In this document: in pieces, positions 43,210-52,027 of the stretch
Layout of the letters: the number at the start of each line of letters is the position of its first letter
Position numbering within the stretch: position 1 is the first letter of the stretch
Origin: CAXMRP01 sp965216515
GTDB taxonomy: Bacteria; Pseudomonadota; Alphaproteobacteria; Rhizobiales; Afifellaceae
Length of the DNA: 64,000 bases
Direction of reading: 5' to 3'
NCBI GenBank assembly: GCA_965216515.1
Contig: OZ244173.1
Location: 2,356,001-2,420,000, forward strand
Position numbers and translations under genes: made by a program
Notes under the pieces: model-generated
Seen by the model: the letters and a program-made list of their open reading frames with translations, nothing else
Database searches by the model: none
Told to the model about the DNA's origin: nothing

Positions 43210-44202
43210 ATGAAGGCCGCCAGACTATATGATGTCGGAGACATTCGGGTTGAAGAAATTGCAGATCCAGCCACTCCGGTTGGCGATCAGCTCCTCCTGA
43301 AAATCGAGGCGGCAGGAATCTGCGGTTCCGACGTTCACAACTTCCACACCGGCCTGTGGATGTCACGAATGCCATCCACGCCGGGTCACGAATTTGTCGC
43401 GTCGGTCGTCGAAGTGGGTTGCGATGTCACCCGCTTCGCTGTCGGTGACAGGGTCGTCGCCGATTCGCGGATTCCCTGCAGAGCCTGTCTCGCCTGCCAA
43501 GGTGGCGAATCCTATCTCTGCCCGAACATGGGATTTGTCGGAGAGGTCAACGACGGCGGCTTCGCGCCCTATTCGATTCAGCACGAGCGTCAGGTCGTCA
43601 AGCTTCCCGATCAGGCCATCGATCCGGAGATCGCCGCACTGTCGGAGCCGGTTGCGGTGGCACTCCATGCGGCAAACCGGCTCCGATCGGCGGCCACCGA
43701 TACGGTGCTCGTCGGCGGTGCGGGCACAATCGGCGGATTGGTGGTCGCCGTACTGAAGCACCGCGGCATCGGCACGGTCTATGTCGACGACATCAATCGC
43801 GCCCGAAGAGACAGCATTTGCGATGCCTTCGATGCCGTGCCGTTTCAAACCGCCCCCGATGGCACGACGATCGACGGCTTCATCGATACAACCGGCTCTG
43901 AAATGGCGCTGGATACCGGATTGGGGGCCGTGCGCCGCGGCGGGCGCGCGGTCATCGTCGGGTTATATCGCGACAAGATCAAAATCGACATGAACAGGAT
44001 TGTCGAAGGCGGTTTGCAATTGTCCGGATGTGCGGCATTCGACAATGAACTGGTTGACGCCGTTGGTCTGCTTCCACAGATTTCCCACCTGCTGCGAAAA
44101 CTGAAGTCGGTAACCGTTCCCGTGGACGCGGTGCCGGAAATGTATCGATTGCTTCTGGATGGCCGGACGGAAGTCCAGAAAGTGTTTGTCATACCGGACT
44201 GA
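43210..44202 (+). CDS. Zinc-dependent alcohol dehydrogenase (HpsP-like candidate)
   Basis: The protein has 330 residues of the MDR superfamily. The catalytic zinc site has Cys38 (GICGSDVH) and His60-Glu61 (TPGHEFV). The structural zinc site has Cys90, Cys93, Cys96 and Cys104. The Rossmann part starts at VLVGGAGTIGGLVV. It is slightly shorter than threonine or sorbitol dehydrogenases. It follows the HisD-type gene by about 95 bases with an AGGGG ribosome site. With the SDR it could epimerise the substrate through a 2-keto intermediate, as proposed for HpsO/HpsP. Confidence 0.88.
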   Translation: MKAARLYDVGDIRVEEIADPATPVGDQLLLKIEAAGICGSDVHNFHTGLWMSRMPSTPGHEFVASVVEVGCDVTRFAVGDRVVADSRIPCRACLACQGGESYLCPNMGFVGEVNDGGFAPYSIQHERQVVKLPDQAIDPEIAALSEPVAVALHAANRLRSAATDTVLVGGAGTIGGLVVAVLKHRGIGTVYVDDINRARRDSICDAFDAVPFQTAPDGTTIDGFIDTTGSEMALDTGLGAVRRGGRAVIVGLYRDKIKIDMNRIVEGGLQLSGCAAFDNELVDAVGLLPQISHLLRKLKSVTVPVDAVPEMYRLLLDGRTEVQKVFVIPD

Positions 44203-44279
44203 TCGTCCACCCCGTTCCGGCGGCGCCGGGGTGAGCCTGCCCCGACAACACCGCGTATCAGAGCGAAATCCGGTCTGTA

Positions 44280-45233
44280 TCAGAACTTGCGGACATGTTC
44301 CGGCGCCAGCGTCTGGGTAACCAGCGCCTGCATGATTGTGGCGACCGCCGCCGTGGCATCGGGCGGGATGCCATCGCACCATTCATGGCGCTTGCCGTTG
44401 GCGCCATCGACGAGGCCGAGCCCGGCGCCGAAATGGTGGAGACCGATGTCGCGCGCGCCCTCATGGGCAAGCCGGGCATCATCCCGCAACAACGCCAGCG
44501 CGGCCGCCACACCGTAAGCGCCGATATTCGACGAGTTGGCCACAACCAGCACATCAGCGGGAACAACGGAGAACACGCCGCCACCGCACGGGGTTTTGTC
44601 CTTGAAGGCAAAATCGGCCATTTCCGCCTCCAGCCGTTCGACGATCCGCCCGAATCCGATCTCGTTGCCGCCGTCGCCGATCGCCACGGTTGGTTTGCCC
44701 GTTTCCTTTGCCCCGTAAAACAGGCGGTCGAGATTGGCCCGGTGATGCCCGCGACTGACGCCGTTGACCCCGTGCAGATTTCCGTTCCGGTTCCCGCCGA
44801 GACGCTCGATGGCAACGATGATGTCGTTGCCGTCCAGGAGTTCCTCCTGCCGTTCCGTATCGCCGATCCCGATTGCGGCAACCGGCGCATCCACGTCCAG
44901 ATGGTCCAGCAGTGCTTCCATCGGCGGCACGCAAACGGGATCGGTCACCACCCCGACGGAATGTCCGATGCGGCAGAGAGCCCGCGCCAGCACCGCGGTG
45001 CCGATCGGGCCGTCGTTTTCGCCCACCGGCATGAACTCCGGTACAGCCGCGCCGGTCGCAATCAGCACATTGGCCGCCGGTCGGTCGAAGATCCGCGCTG
45101 CGGCGAGCGACAACGGCTCCTTTTCCAGTTCCCGCGCCATCTGGAACATTTCCCACTTGTTGCCCCGCGGCAATCCGCGGCGGCGCATTTCGACATTCAT
45201 GACCAGGTCGATATTCTCGCAGGCGATTTGCAT
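44280..45233 (-). CDS. DUF4392 protein, D-glutamate cyclase family (copy 1)
   Basis: The protein has 317 residues. DUF4392 hallmarks are NVLIATGAAVPEFMPVGEND with GPIGTAVLARALCRIGH, GRRNGNLHG-type NGNLHGVNG, and the glycine-rich GDGGNEIGFGRI followed by SVVPADVLVVANSSNIGAYG. The characterised eukaryotic relative cyclises D-glutamate to 5-oxo-D-proline. I start at the ATG 45233, eleven bases after the OppF-type stop; the long upstream frame is antisense-like. Last gene of the dipeptide-type importer operon. A second, clearly different family member lies at 52028-53050. Confidence 0.85.
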   Translation of the reverse strand: MQIACENIDLVMNVEMRRRGLPRGNKWEMFQMARELEKEPLSLAAARIFDRPAANVLIATGAAVPEFMPVGENDGPIGTAVLARALCRIGHSVGVVTDPVCVPPMEALLDHLDVDAPVAAIGIGDTERQEELLDGNDIIVAIERLGGNRNGNLHGVNGVSRGHHRANLDRLFYGAKETGKPTVAIGDGGNEIGFGRIVERLEAEMADFAFKDKTPCGGGVFSVVPADVLVVANSSNIGAYGVAAALALLRDDARLAHEGARDIGLHHFGAGLGLVDGANGKRHEWCDGIPPDATAAVATIMQALVTQTLAPEHVRKF

Positions 45234-45243
45234 GGCACGCTCC

Positions 45244-46230
45244 TCAGGCGGCGGATGGTTCGGTTTTGATACAGGCGGCCGTGTGGCCGCTGCCGACCGC
45301 CACGGCGGGCGGATCGATTTCAGCACAGTCCGGCTCGGCGATCGGGCAACGGGTGCGAAAGCGGCAGCCCGAGGGGGGATTGGACGGGCTGGGCAGGTCA
45401 CCCTGAAGGATGGTTCGCACGCGCGCCTGCTCCAGATCCGGGTCCGGCAAGGGGATCGCGGACAATAGCGCGGCGGTATAGGGATGGGCCGGCTCGGCGA
45501 ATACGGCGTGGCGAGAGGCGAGTTCGACGATGCGCCCCAGATACATGACGGCAATATCGTCACAGACATGGCGAACAATCGACAGATCGTGAGAAATGAA
45601 CAGGTAGGTGAGGTCTAGCTCGCCCTGAAGGTCTTTCAGCAGATTTACAATCTGTGCCTGAATCGACACGTCCAGCGCCGACACAGGTTCGTCGCAGACG
45701 ATCAGTTCCGGCTCGACCGCCAGCGCCCGGCAAATGGCGACCCGCTGCCCCTGCCCGCCCGAAAGCTCATGGGGGTAACGTTCGGAGATATTGACCGGAA
45801 GCCCCACGAGGTCGAGAAGTTCGCGGACACGGCGGGCTCTGTCCGCGCCCGTCGCCAATCCATGGATGTCGAGCGGTTCGGCAATAAGGTCGCCAACGGC
45901 CATGCGCGGATCGAGTGATGCCGTGGCATCCTGGAATATGATCTGCAGGCGGCGGCGGTAGGGCCGGATGGCGGTATCGTTGAGCGGCACAAGATCGACG
46001 CCATCGATCAGCACGCGCCCGGACGTCGGCTCGACAAGATTGAGAATGGCATAACCCGTGGTTGACTTGCCGCATCCCGATTCACCGACAAGGCCGAGGG
46101 TGCGGCCGCGTTCCACGGAAAAGGTCACCCCGTCAACGGCCAATATCGTGTCGTGGCCAAACAATCCCTCGTTGGCCACCTTGAAGTGTACCCTGAGGTC
46201 TTCAACCGCGAGCAGTGGCGGCGCGCTCAC
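45244..46230 (-). CDS. Dipeptide/oligopeptide ABC transporter ATP-binding protein (DppF/OppF)
   Basis: The protein has 328 residues. Walker A is GESGCGKSTTGYAILNLVEP, signature LSGGQGQRVAICRAL and Walker B LIVCDEPVSALDVSIQ. The C-terminal oligopeptide-type Cys-rich region CRFRTRCPIAEPDC is present. It overlaps the DppD-type gene by four bases and precedes the DUF4392 gene by eleven, so all are one operon. Confidence 0.93.
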   Translation of the reverse strand: MSAPPLLAVEDLRVHFKVANEGLFGHDTILAVDGVTFSVERGRTLGLVGESGCGKSTTGYAILNLVEPTSGRVLIDGVDLVPLNDTAIRPYRRRLQIIFQDATASLDPRMAVGDLIAEPLDIHGLATGADRARRVRELLDLVGLPVNISERYPHELSGGQGQRVAICRALAVEPELIVCDEPVSALDVSIQAQIVNLLKDLQGELDLTYLFISHDLSIVRHVCDDIAVMYLGRIVELASRHAVFAEPAHPYTAALLSAIPLPDPDLEQARVRTILQGDLPSPSNPPSGCRFRTRCPIAEPDCAEIDPPAVAVGSGHTAACIKTEPSAA

Positions 46231-47216
46231 GCCGCCCGCCCCTTGTGGAAGCCGGCGAGATCGGCAAAGCAGGCCGCGCGGTGGCCCGGACCGACCTCCT
46301 TCATCAGCGTTTTGCTCTCACTGCATTTCGGAACGGAGACCCGGCATCGCGGCAGGAAGGGGCACAGATCGAGTGTTCCGGTGAGATCCGGGGGCAATCC
46401 GTCGATTGGCGTCAGCCGCTCGCCGATCTGGTCGACGCGGGGCGTACATCCGATGAGGCCGACCGTGTAACCGTGGGCGGGCCGATAGAATATTTCAGCA
46501 ACCGGGCCGGTCTCGACGATCTGTCCCGCATACATGACATTGATCCTGTCACATATCCCGGCGACGAGACCGAGGTCGTGGCTGATCCAGATCACCGCCG
46601 TGTTCAGGTCCCGGATCAGGCTCTTCACCAGATCAACGATCTGGGCCTGTATGGTCACGTCCAGGGCCGTCGTCGCTTCGTCCGCGATCAGCAGATCCGG
46701 ATCGCAGGAGAGCGCAATGGCAATCATGACACGCTGGCGCATACCGCCGGAAAACTCGTGCGGATATGAGCGCAGCCGGCGGGAAGCGAGCGGAATCCCG
46801 ACCATATCGAACAGCTCCACGGCACGCGCGCGCGCCTTCGCGCCATCCAGCCCCATGTGCCGGCGCAGGATTTCGGTCAACTGGCGACCGACCGTAAGCA
46901 CCGGATTGAGAGATCGCATCGGATCCTGAAAGATCATGGCGATCCGCCGGCCGCGAATGTCCCGCAGGGCCGCGTCGTCGAGCGCCAGCAGATCAATTCC
47001 GTCGAAATTCAGTGCCTCGGCCGTGATCCGCCCCGGCGGCTGACGGATCAATCGCATGATGGACAGCGCCGTCACGCTCTTGCCGCTCGCGCTCTCGCCG
47101 ACAAGGCCGACGACCTCGCCCCTGTCGAGCTTGAACGAGACACCGTTTACGGCATGGACAATCCCCCGGTCCGTGGCAAACGACGTCCTCAGGTTGCGGA
47201 CATCCAGCAGCGTCAT
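46227..47216 (-). CDS. Dipeptide/oligopeptide ABC transporter ATP-binding protein (DppD/OppD)
   Basis: The protein has 329 residues. Walker A is GESASGKSVTALSIMRLI, Q-loop MIFQDPMRSLNPVLTVG, signature FSGGMRQRVMIAIAL and Walker B LLIADEATTALDVTIQ, and the C-terminal cluster motif LCPFLPRCRVSVPKC. ATG at 47216, just after the permease stop; the frame extends into the permease gene but that part is spurious. Pairs with DppF. Confidence 0.93.
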   Translation of the reverse strand: MTLLDVRNLRTSFATDRGIVHAVNGVSFKLDRGEVVGLVGESASGKSVTALSIMRLIRQPPGRITAEALNFDGIDLLALDDAALRDIRGRRIAMIFQDPMRSLNPVLTVGRQLTEILRRHMGLDGAKARARAVELFDMVGIPLASRRLRSYPHEFSGGMRQRVMIAIALSCDPDLLIADEATTALDVTIQAQIVDLVKSLIRDLNTAVIWISHDLGLVAGICDRINVMYAGQIVETGPVAEIFYRPAHGYTVGLIGCTPRVDQIGERLTPIDGLPPDLTGTLDLCPFLPRCRVSVPKCSESKTLMKEVGPGHRAACFADLAGFHKGRAA

Positions 47217-47220
47217 CTGA

Positions 47221-48153
47221 TCAGCCTTTCTCGTCCGCAGCATTGCGTGTGCGGGTTTGCCAGGAGCGCGGATCGAGCGCGTCGCGCAACCCGTCACCGA
47301 GGAAGTTGATCGACAGGACGCACAACATGATGACACCGGTGGGCGCAAGGAACAGCCAGGGCGCCTCGGCCATGAAGCGTCTGGATTCCGCCAGGTCGCG
47401 CCCCCACGAGGGCTGCGGCGGCTGGGTGCCGAGGCCGAGAAACGACAACGACGCCTCCGCGATCACGGCCGCCGCAAAGATGATCGTCAACTGCACGACG
47501 ATCGGCGACAGGATGTTCCGCAGGATGTGGCGGATCGTAATTCGCATCGGACCCGCACCCAGTGCCCGCGCCGCAACCACATAGGTTTCCTCGCGGGCCG
47601 ACAGGGTGCTCGCCCGGACGATGCGGGCCAGCACCGGAACCTGAACGATGCCGAGCGCAATCATGACGTTTTCGATCGATGCCCCGAGCAGGCCGACAAT
47701 GGCGACGCCGAGCAGCAGCGGCGGGAATGTCAGGAATGCATCCATAAGGCGCATCAGGAGATTGTCGACGCGTCCGCCCAGAAAACCCGCAACGATGCCG
47801 ATCGGGACGCCGAACGCGAATGCGAAACCGACAACCAGGAGCCCGACTGACAGGGAGACACGTCCGCCCCAGATGATCCGGGAAAGCACGTCGCGCCCGA
47901 AATGATCGGTGCCGAGCAGATGTTCCGGACCGGGCGGTTGCAGCTTGGACGACAGATTGATCTGGATCGGATCGTAGGGCGACACCAGCGGCGCAAGGAT
48001 CGCCGCGGCGCAGATCGCAACCAGGCACACAAAGCCGAGCACGGCAATCCGATTGCGGCGGAATTGGCCAACCGCCAGCCGGACACCGCTGCGATAGTGC
48101 CGGACTGTATCTTTGTTGGACATTGCATCCCGTGCCACCGCCATGTTGCTCAC
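47221..48153 (-). CDS. Dipeptide-type ABC transporter permease (DppC family)
   Basis: The protein has 310 residues with a family N-terminal segment RNRIAVLGFVCLVAICAAA and the DppC motifs PYDPIQINLSSKLQPPG and HLLGTDHFGRDVLSRIIWG. The EAA-like loop is YVVAARALGAGPMRITIRHIL. The start overlaps the DppB-type stop by four bases. It is the second channel subunit. Confidence 0.93.
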   Translation of the reverse strand: MSNMAVARDAMSNKDTVRHYRSGVRLAVGQFRRNRIAVLGFVCLVAICAAAILAPLVSPYDPIQINLSSKLQPPGPEHLLGTDHFGRDVLSRIIWGGRVSLSVGLLVVGFAFAFGVPIGIVAGFLGGRVDNLLMRLMDAFLTFPPLLLGVAIVGLLGASIENVMIALGIVQVPVLARIVRASTLSAREETYVVAARALGAGPMRITIRHILRNILSPIVVQLTIIFAAAVIAEASLSFLGLGTQPPQPSWGRDLAESRRFMAEAPWLFLAPTGVIMLCVLSINFLGDGLRDALDPRSWQTRTRNAADEKG

Positions 48154-49106
48154 GTCTCGTATCGAATACGCGGATCAAGGAGGCCGTAAATCAGGTCAGC
48201 CGCGATGTTGGCGAACAGGAAGAATATGGCGATGACCAGCGTCAAACCCTGGACAACCGGAAAATCGCGGCTGACGACGGCGGTGAGCACAGCCGAGCCA
48301 ACCCCGGGGACGGCGAAGATATACTCGATTGTCACCTGGATGCCGATCAGATGGCCAAGCTGGATCAATGCCATTGTCACAAAGGGAATAAGGGCATTTT
48401 TCAGCGCATGAATTCCGACGATTGTTGCCGGCAACAGGCCCTTGGCCTGGGCGGTGCGGATATAATCCTGCGATAGCACATCGATCATGCTGGACCGCAG
48501 CAGCCGGGTAAGCACGGCCGTCTGAAGCGTGCCGAGCGCGATTGCCGGAAGGACGTATGGCATGGCGTAGTTGACGAACGGGCCTGCCGCCAGCTCGCTC
48601 GAACCGATGCCGGTGATCGGGAACCAGTCAAGCTTGATCGCAAAGACGTAGATGAGGATCAGCGCCATGGCGAAATTCGGGATGGCGAATCCGGCGACCG
48701 TATATCCGGTGCACAGATGGTCGATCCATGTGCCGCGTTTCAATGCCGCGATCACGCCGAGCGGAACGGAGACCACAAGCGCAAACAGCATCGCCGCCAG
48801 TGCCAGGCGCAGGCTGACGGGAAAACGTTCGGCCAGAAGCTCGTTGACGGGCCGGTTCAGGCGGATCGACCGTCCGAGATCACCCTGGAGCATGTCGACA
48901 AGCCAGAGCGCGTACTGGACCGGCACCGGCTTGTCGAGATTGAACTCCTCGCGGATCGCCTCCACCGCCTCCGGCGAAGTCTGCATGCCGAGCATGATCT
49001 GCACCGGATCGCCCGGCGTCGCCCTGACGATCAGGAAGATCGTCAGGGTAACGACGATGAGGACGATGGGGACCTGAATCAGCCGACGTGCAAGGAAGCG
49101 CCACAT
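48150..49106 (-). CDS. Dipeptide-type ABC transporter permease (DppB family)
   Basis: The protein has 318 residues. The N-terminus FLARRLIQVPIVLIVVTL and RATPGDPVQIMLG are DppB-typical, as is the loop YIRTAQAKGLLPATIVGIHAL with RNALIP-like KNALIPFVT. It begins about 30 bases after the binding-protein gene; the short gap holds a small 5-bp GC hairpin near 49120-49132. Confidence 0.93.
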   Translation of the reverse strand: MWRFLARRLIQVPIVLIVVTLTIFLIVRATPGDPVQIMLGMQTSPEAVEAIREEFNLDKPVPVQYALWLVDMLQGDLGRSIRLNRPVNELLAERFPVSLRLALAAMLFALVVSVPLGVIAALKRGTWIDHLCTGYTVAGFAIPNFAMALILIYVFAIKLDWFPITGIGSSELAAGPFVNYAMPYVLPAIALGTLQTAVLTRLLRSSMIDVLSQDYIRTAQAKGLLPATIVGIHALKNALIPFVTMALIQLGHLIGIQVTIEYIFAVPGVGSAVLTAVVSRDFPVVQGLTLVIAIFFLFANIAADLIYGLLDPRIRYET

Positions 49107-49136
49107 CGGCTGATTATCTCCGGCAGCGCCGGGCCA

Positions 49137-50711
49137 TCAAGCCCAGGCGGTTTCGTCGTGCAACTCGATATATTCCTGCGGCGACGGTGAAAAGCCGGTC
49201 AGACCCTTGTTGTAGACGCGCACATAGTTCGCATTGCAGTGATAGATCATCGGGCACTCCTCGACCGTCATGGCGACAATTTTGTGGTAAAGCGCCTCGC
49301 GTTTGGCCGGATCGCCCTCACCGCGGGCGCCGTCGAGCAACTGATCCATGGTCTCGTTGCGGAAACTGGAGACAGAGCCCTTGGAATGCAGGAACCACCA
49401 CGATGTCGCGTCCGGATCAGGCGCGACCAGCGTAATGTCTTCCGAAAGCTGTTCGTGCTTGCGGTTGAGCCACAGATTGTTGAAACCGCCGATATCGAGA
49501 TTGCGGATCTTGTAGTTGATGCCGATCTGGCTGACCATGGCGGCGACCAGCTCCAGTTCCTGCCTCAGCCAGTCCTTGTCGGAGCAGATCACCTCGACCT
49601 CGTAACCGCTTGCCCCGGCCTGGGCCATGAGTTCACGGGCCTTGGCCAGATCGCCGTTCTTCGGGTACTTGATGAGCGAGGCCTGGTGCCCGAGATAGCC
49701 TGGCGGGATCTGGTTGTCGGTCGGTGTGGCGTTCCCGGCATAGATCTCGTTGACGATCGCCTCGCGGTCGATCGCATAGGATATCGCCTGGCGCACCAAC
49801 TTGTTGTGGTAGGGCAGGTCGTCGCGGATTGTCAGGTTGAATGCCTGATAGTCCCAGTTCCACCCGGCCGTCGATGAAGTAACGTAGTCTGAATTCTCCA
49901 TCGCCTCGGGAACATCCCGATGGTCGGGGTGGGTCATGAAGTCGACCTCGCCCTTGAACAGCGTTTGCAGGCGGACGCTGGAATCCGGGATCGCCCGGAA
50001 CAGGATCCGGTCAAGCTTGGGAAAGCCCTCGCGCCAGTAGTTTTCGTTGCGCTTCAGCTGAACCTCGTTGCCGCGGACATAGTCGATCTCGTAGGCCCCC
50101 TGGCCGATCGGCTTGGCGGAATAGGCATCGTTGCCCATTTCCTTGTGCGCGGCTTCCGAAATCATCAGCCCGCCATATCCCATGGTCACGCCCGGAAAGG
50201 CGCCGAAAGGCAGTTTGGTCTTGACCTCCACCACATATTTGCCATCGGCCTTGGCGGTATCGATCGGAAAGATCGCGGTCCCGACCTGGAAGCTCTTGGA
50301 CTCGATGTGGTAATTCCAGGTGTAGACCACATCGGCGGCGGTCAGTTCGCCGTATCCGCCGTGCCACTGCACCCCTTCGCGCAATTTGATGCGCCAGGTC
50401 AGCGGATCGGTTTGTGTCCACGATTCGGCAATCCACGGCACAATCCGGCGATTGGCGTAGTCGACCCGGACCAACCCGTCAAAGATGTTGAAGACAACCA
50501 GACCGCCCTGGATGTCGTAGCGGACGACCGGACTCAGATTGCCGAAGTCGCCGCCGAACACGCCGACCCGCAAGTCGGTCCGGGCAGCCTGGGCCAGGGC
50601 AGGAGCGAAAGGGTAGGCCTGTGCAGCGGCCAGAGTGCCGGCCGCGGCCGCGGATTTGATGATATCACGGCGGTTCGGACGTCCAAGAATGCCGGATTTC
50701 TGGATTTTCAT
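49137..50711 (-). CDS. Dipeptide-type ABC transporter binding protein (family 5) with twin-arginine signal
   Basis: The protein has 524 residues. The N-terminus GRPNRRDIIKSAAAAGTLAA is a twin-arginine-type signal with cleavage near ALAQA. The family 5 fold shows in PWIAESWTQTDPLTWRIKLR, GVQWHGGYGELTAADVVYTW and RQAISYAIDREAIVNEIY. ATG at 50711 follows GAGGGAGAA. Family members bind peptides, opines, sugars or nickel. Flanking D-glutamate cyclase-family genes suggest a D-Glu- or pyroglutamate-containing ligand. First gene of the operon. Confidence 0.92.
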   Translation of the reverse strand: MKIQKSGILGRPNRRDIIKSAAAAGTLAAAQAYPFAPALAQAARTDLRVGVFGGDFGNLSPVVRYDIQGGLVVFNIFDGLVRVDYANRRIVPWIAESWTQTDPLTWRIKLREGVQWHGGYGELTAADVVYTWNYHIESKSFQVGTAIFPIDTAKADGKYVVEVKTKLPFGAFPGVTMGYGGLMISEAAHKEMGNDAYSAKPIGQGAYEIDYVRGNEVQLKRNENYWREGFPKLDRILFRAIPDSSVRLQTLFKGEVDFMTHPDHRDVPEAMENSDYVTSSTAGWNWDYQAFNLTIRDDLPYHNKLVRQAISYAIDREAIVNEIYAGNATPTDNQIPPGYLGHQASLIKYPKNGDLAKARELMAQAGASGYEVEVICSDKDWLRQELELVAAMVSQIGINYKIRNLDIGGFNNLWLNRKHEQLSEDITLVAPDPDATSWWFLHSKGSVSSFRNETMDQLLDGARGEGDPAKREALYHKIVAMTVEECPMIYHCNANYVRVYNKGLTGFSPSPQEYIELHDETAWA

Positions 50712-50947
50712 ATTCGTTCTCCCTCTTCGCCACTGTGGGTCCTGCACGGGTCTTGCACGGGCCTTGGTCATGCAGGCACCCGGGCACCCGCAGTCCCGCA
50801 AGAACGGCCGCTTTGCGCGATGATGGCCGCGCTGGTGGTTCGGAGCGATTACAGCATTCCGCACCAACGACGAAAAGCGCAATACCGGCGCTTCAACGAT
50901 GCCATTTCGGCATCGCCGGACGGATTCGTCGCAAGTCCGGTTGCCAC

Positions 50948-51856
50948 TTACCCGGATTTCGGCAGCCGCGCATCCAGTTCGTCGTGCAGGTAGCGCAGGA
51001 ATTCCTCCGCGGCCAGCGGCAGAACCCGCATCGCAAATGTTACCGCATCGACCGTGCCAGCGTTCATTGACGGATCGCTAAACGGAATGGCCTTCAACTG
51101 GCCCGAGCGAACCGATTCCTTGATGACGAGTTCGGCAAGCACCGTGATGCCGTGACCCAGAAGCGCGAACCTGTGCATCAGCTCCACGGAATTGGTTTCC
51201 ATCGCCAATGTCGGCGCAACGCCCGCCTCGCGACAGGACAGGTCGAAGGCTTGCCGCGAGCCTGTCCATTGCGGAGGCAGCGCCACGGGCCAGTCCGCCA
51301 GATCGCGGACCGAAACAGATTCTGCGTCGGCCAGGGGATGATCGGCGGCCATCGCGGCGTAGAGCGGGATGCGTCTGCTGAAGACGATGGACAGATCATT
51401 GGCCGGCTGGATACCGAACCCGAGCCCGACGTCGACCCGCGCTTCGCGAACGCACGCCACCACCTGATCGGTTCCGGCGATCTCCACATTGAAGTTGACG
51501 CCGGGATGTTTCAATCGAAACCGGTCGATGGCCCGCGGCAGAACTTGCGGCACAAGGGTTTCCACCGATGCGATGTCGACATGACCGCGGCGCAATCCCA
51601 GCAACGCGTCAATTTCCGATTTCACACGGTCAAATCGATGCACTTCGTTGCGCACGAAACGCAACACGATCTCACCCGCCGCCGTCAGCGCCACGCCGCG
51701 GGGATGGCGGTCGAACAGGGCAACACCGAACTCCGCCTCCAGCGCCTGGATTTGCCGGCTGATTGCCGACTGGGCGACGTGCATTGTTTCCGAAGCCCCC
51801 CGAAAGGACCCCGATTCGGCGACGGCGACGAAATACCGGGCAGCTGTCTTGAGCAT
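50948..51856 (-). CDS. LysR-family transcriptional regulator
   Basis: The protein has 302 residues. The N-terminal helix-turn-helix is AARYFVAVAESGSFRGASET, AQSAISRQIQALEAEFGVAL and FDRHPRGVALTAAGEIVLRF. A LysR substrate-binding domain follows. ATG at 51856 chosen over a TTG nine codons upstream. It is divergent from the second DUF4392 gene and lies upstream of the importer operon on the same strand, so it could regulate both. The 236-base gap before the importer operon (50712-50947) shows no gene. Confidence 0.92.
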   Translation of the reverse strand: MLKTAARYFVAVAESGSFRGASETMHVAQSAISRQIQALEAEFGVALFDRHPRGVALTAAGEIVLRFVRNEVHRFDRVKSEIDALLGLRRGHVDIASVETLVPQVLPRAIDRFRLKHPGVNFNVEIAGTDQVVACVREARVDVGLGFGIQPANDLSIVFSRRIPLYAAMAADHPLADAESVSVRDLADWPVALPPQWTGSRQAFDLSCREAGVAPTLAMETNSVELMHRFALLGHGITVLAELVIKESVRSGQLKAIPFSDPSMNAGTVDAVTFAMRVLPLAAEEFLRYLHDELDARLPKSG

Positions 51857-51910
51857 CTGCGCGCGCGGTCCCCCGTGAAGCAATCGGGCTGTGATGCCGA
51901 ATTAGCATCG

Positions 51911-51929
51911 TTCATTCCAATTTATTGAA
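51911..51929. promoter_or_regulatory. Inverted repeat TTCA-N11-TGAA in the LysR/DUF4392 divergent region
   Basis: Arms at 51911-51914 and 51926-51929 with an AT-rich centre. LysR regulators usually bind interrupted dyads of this length in the divergent promoter region of their targets. Short arms make the call weak. Confidence 0.3.
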
Positions 51930-52027
51930 CTTTTCGCGAAAGATCGAGTGTGCCTAACTTTCACCGGACCAACAAACCGTCCCCGCACAACCGGCGGGGC
52001 GCGACGAATATGTAAAGGGAGGCGTGA

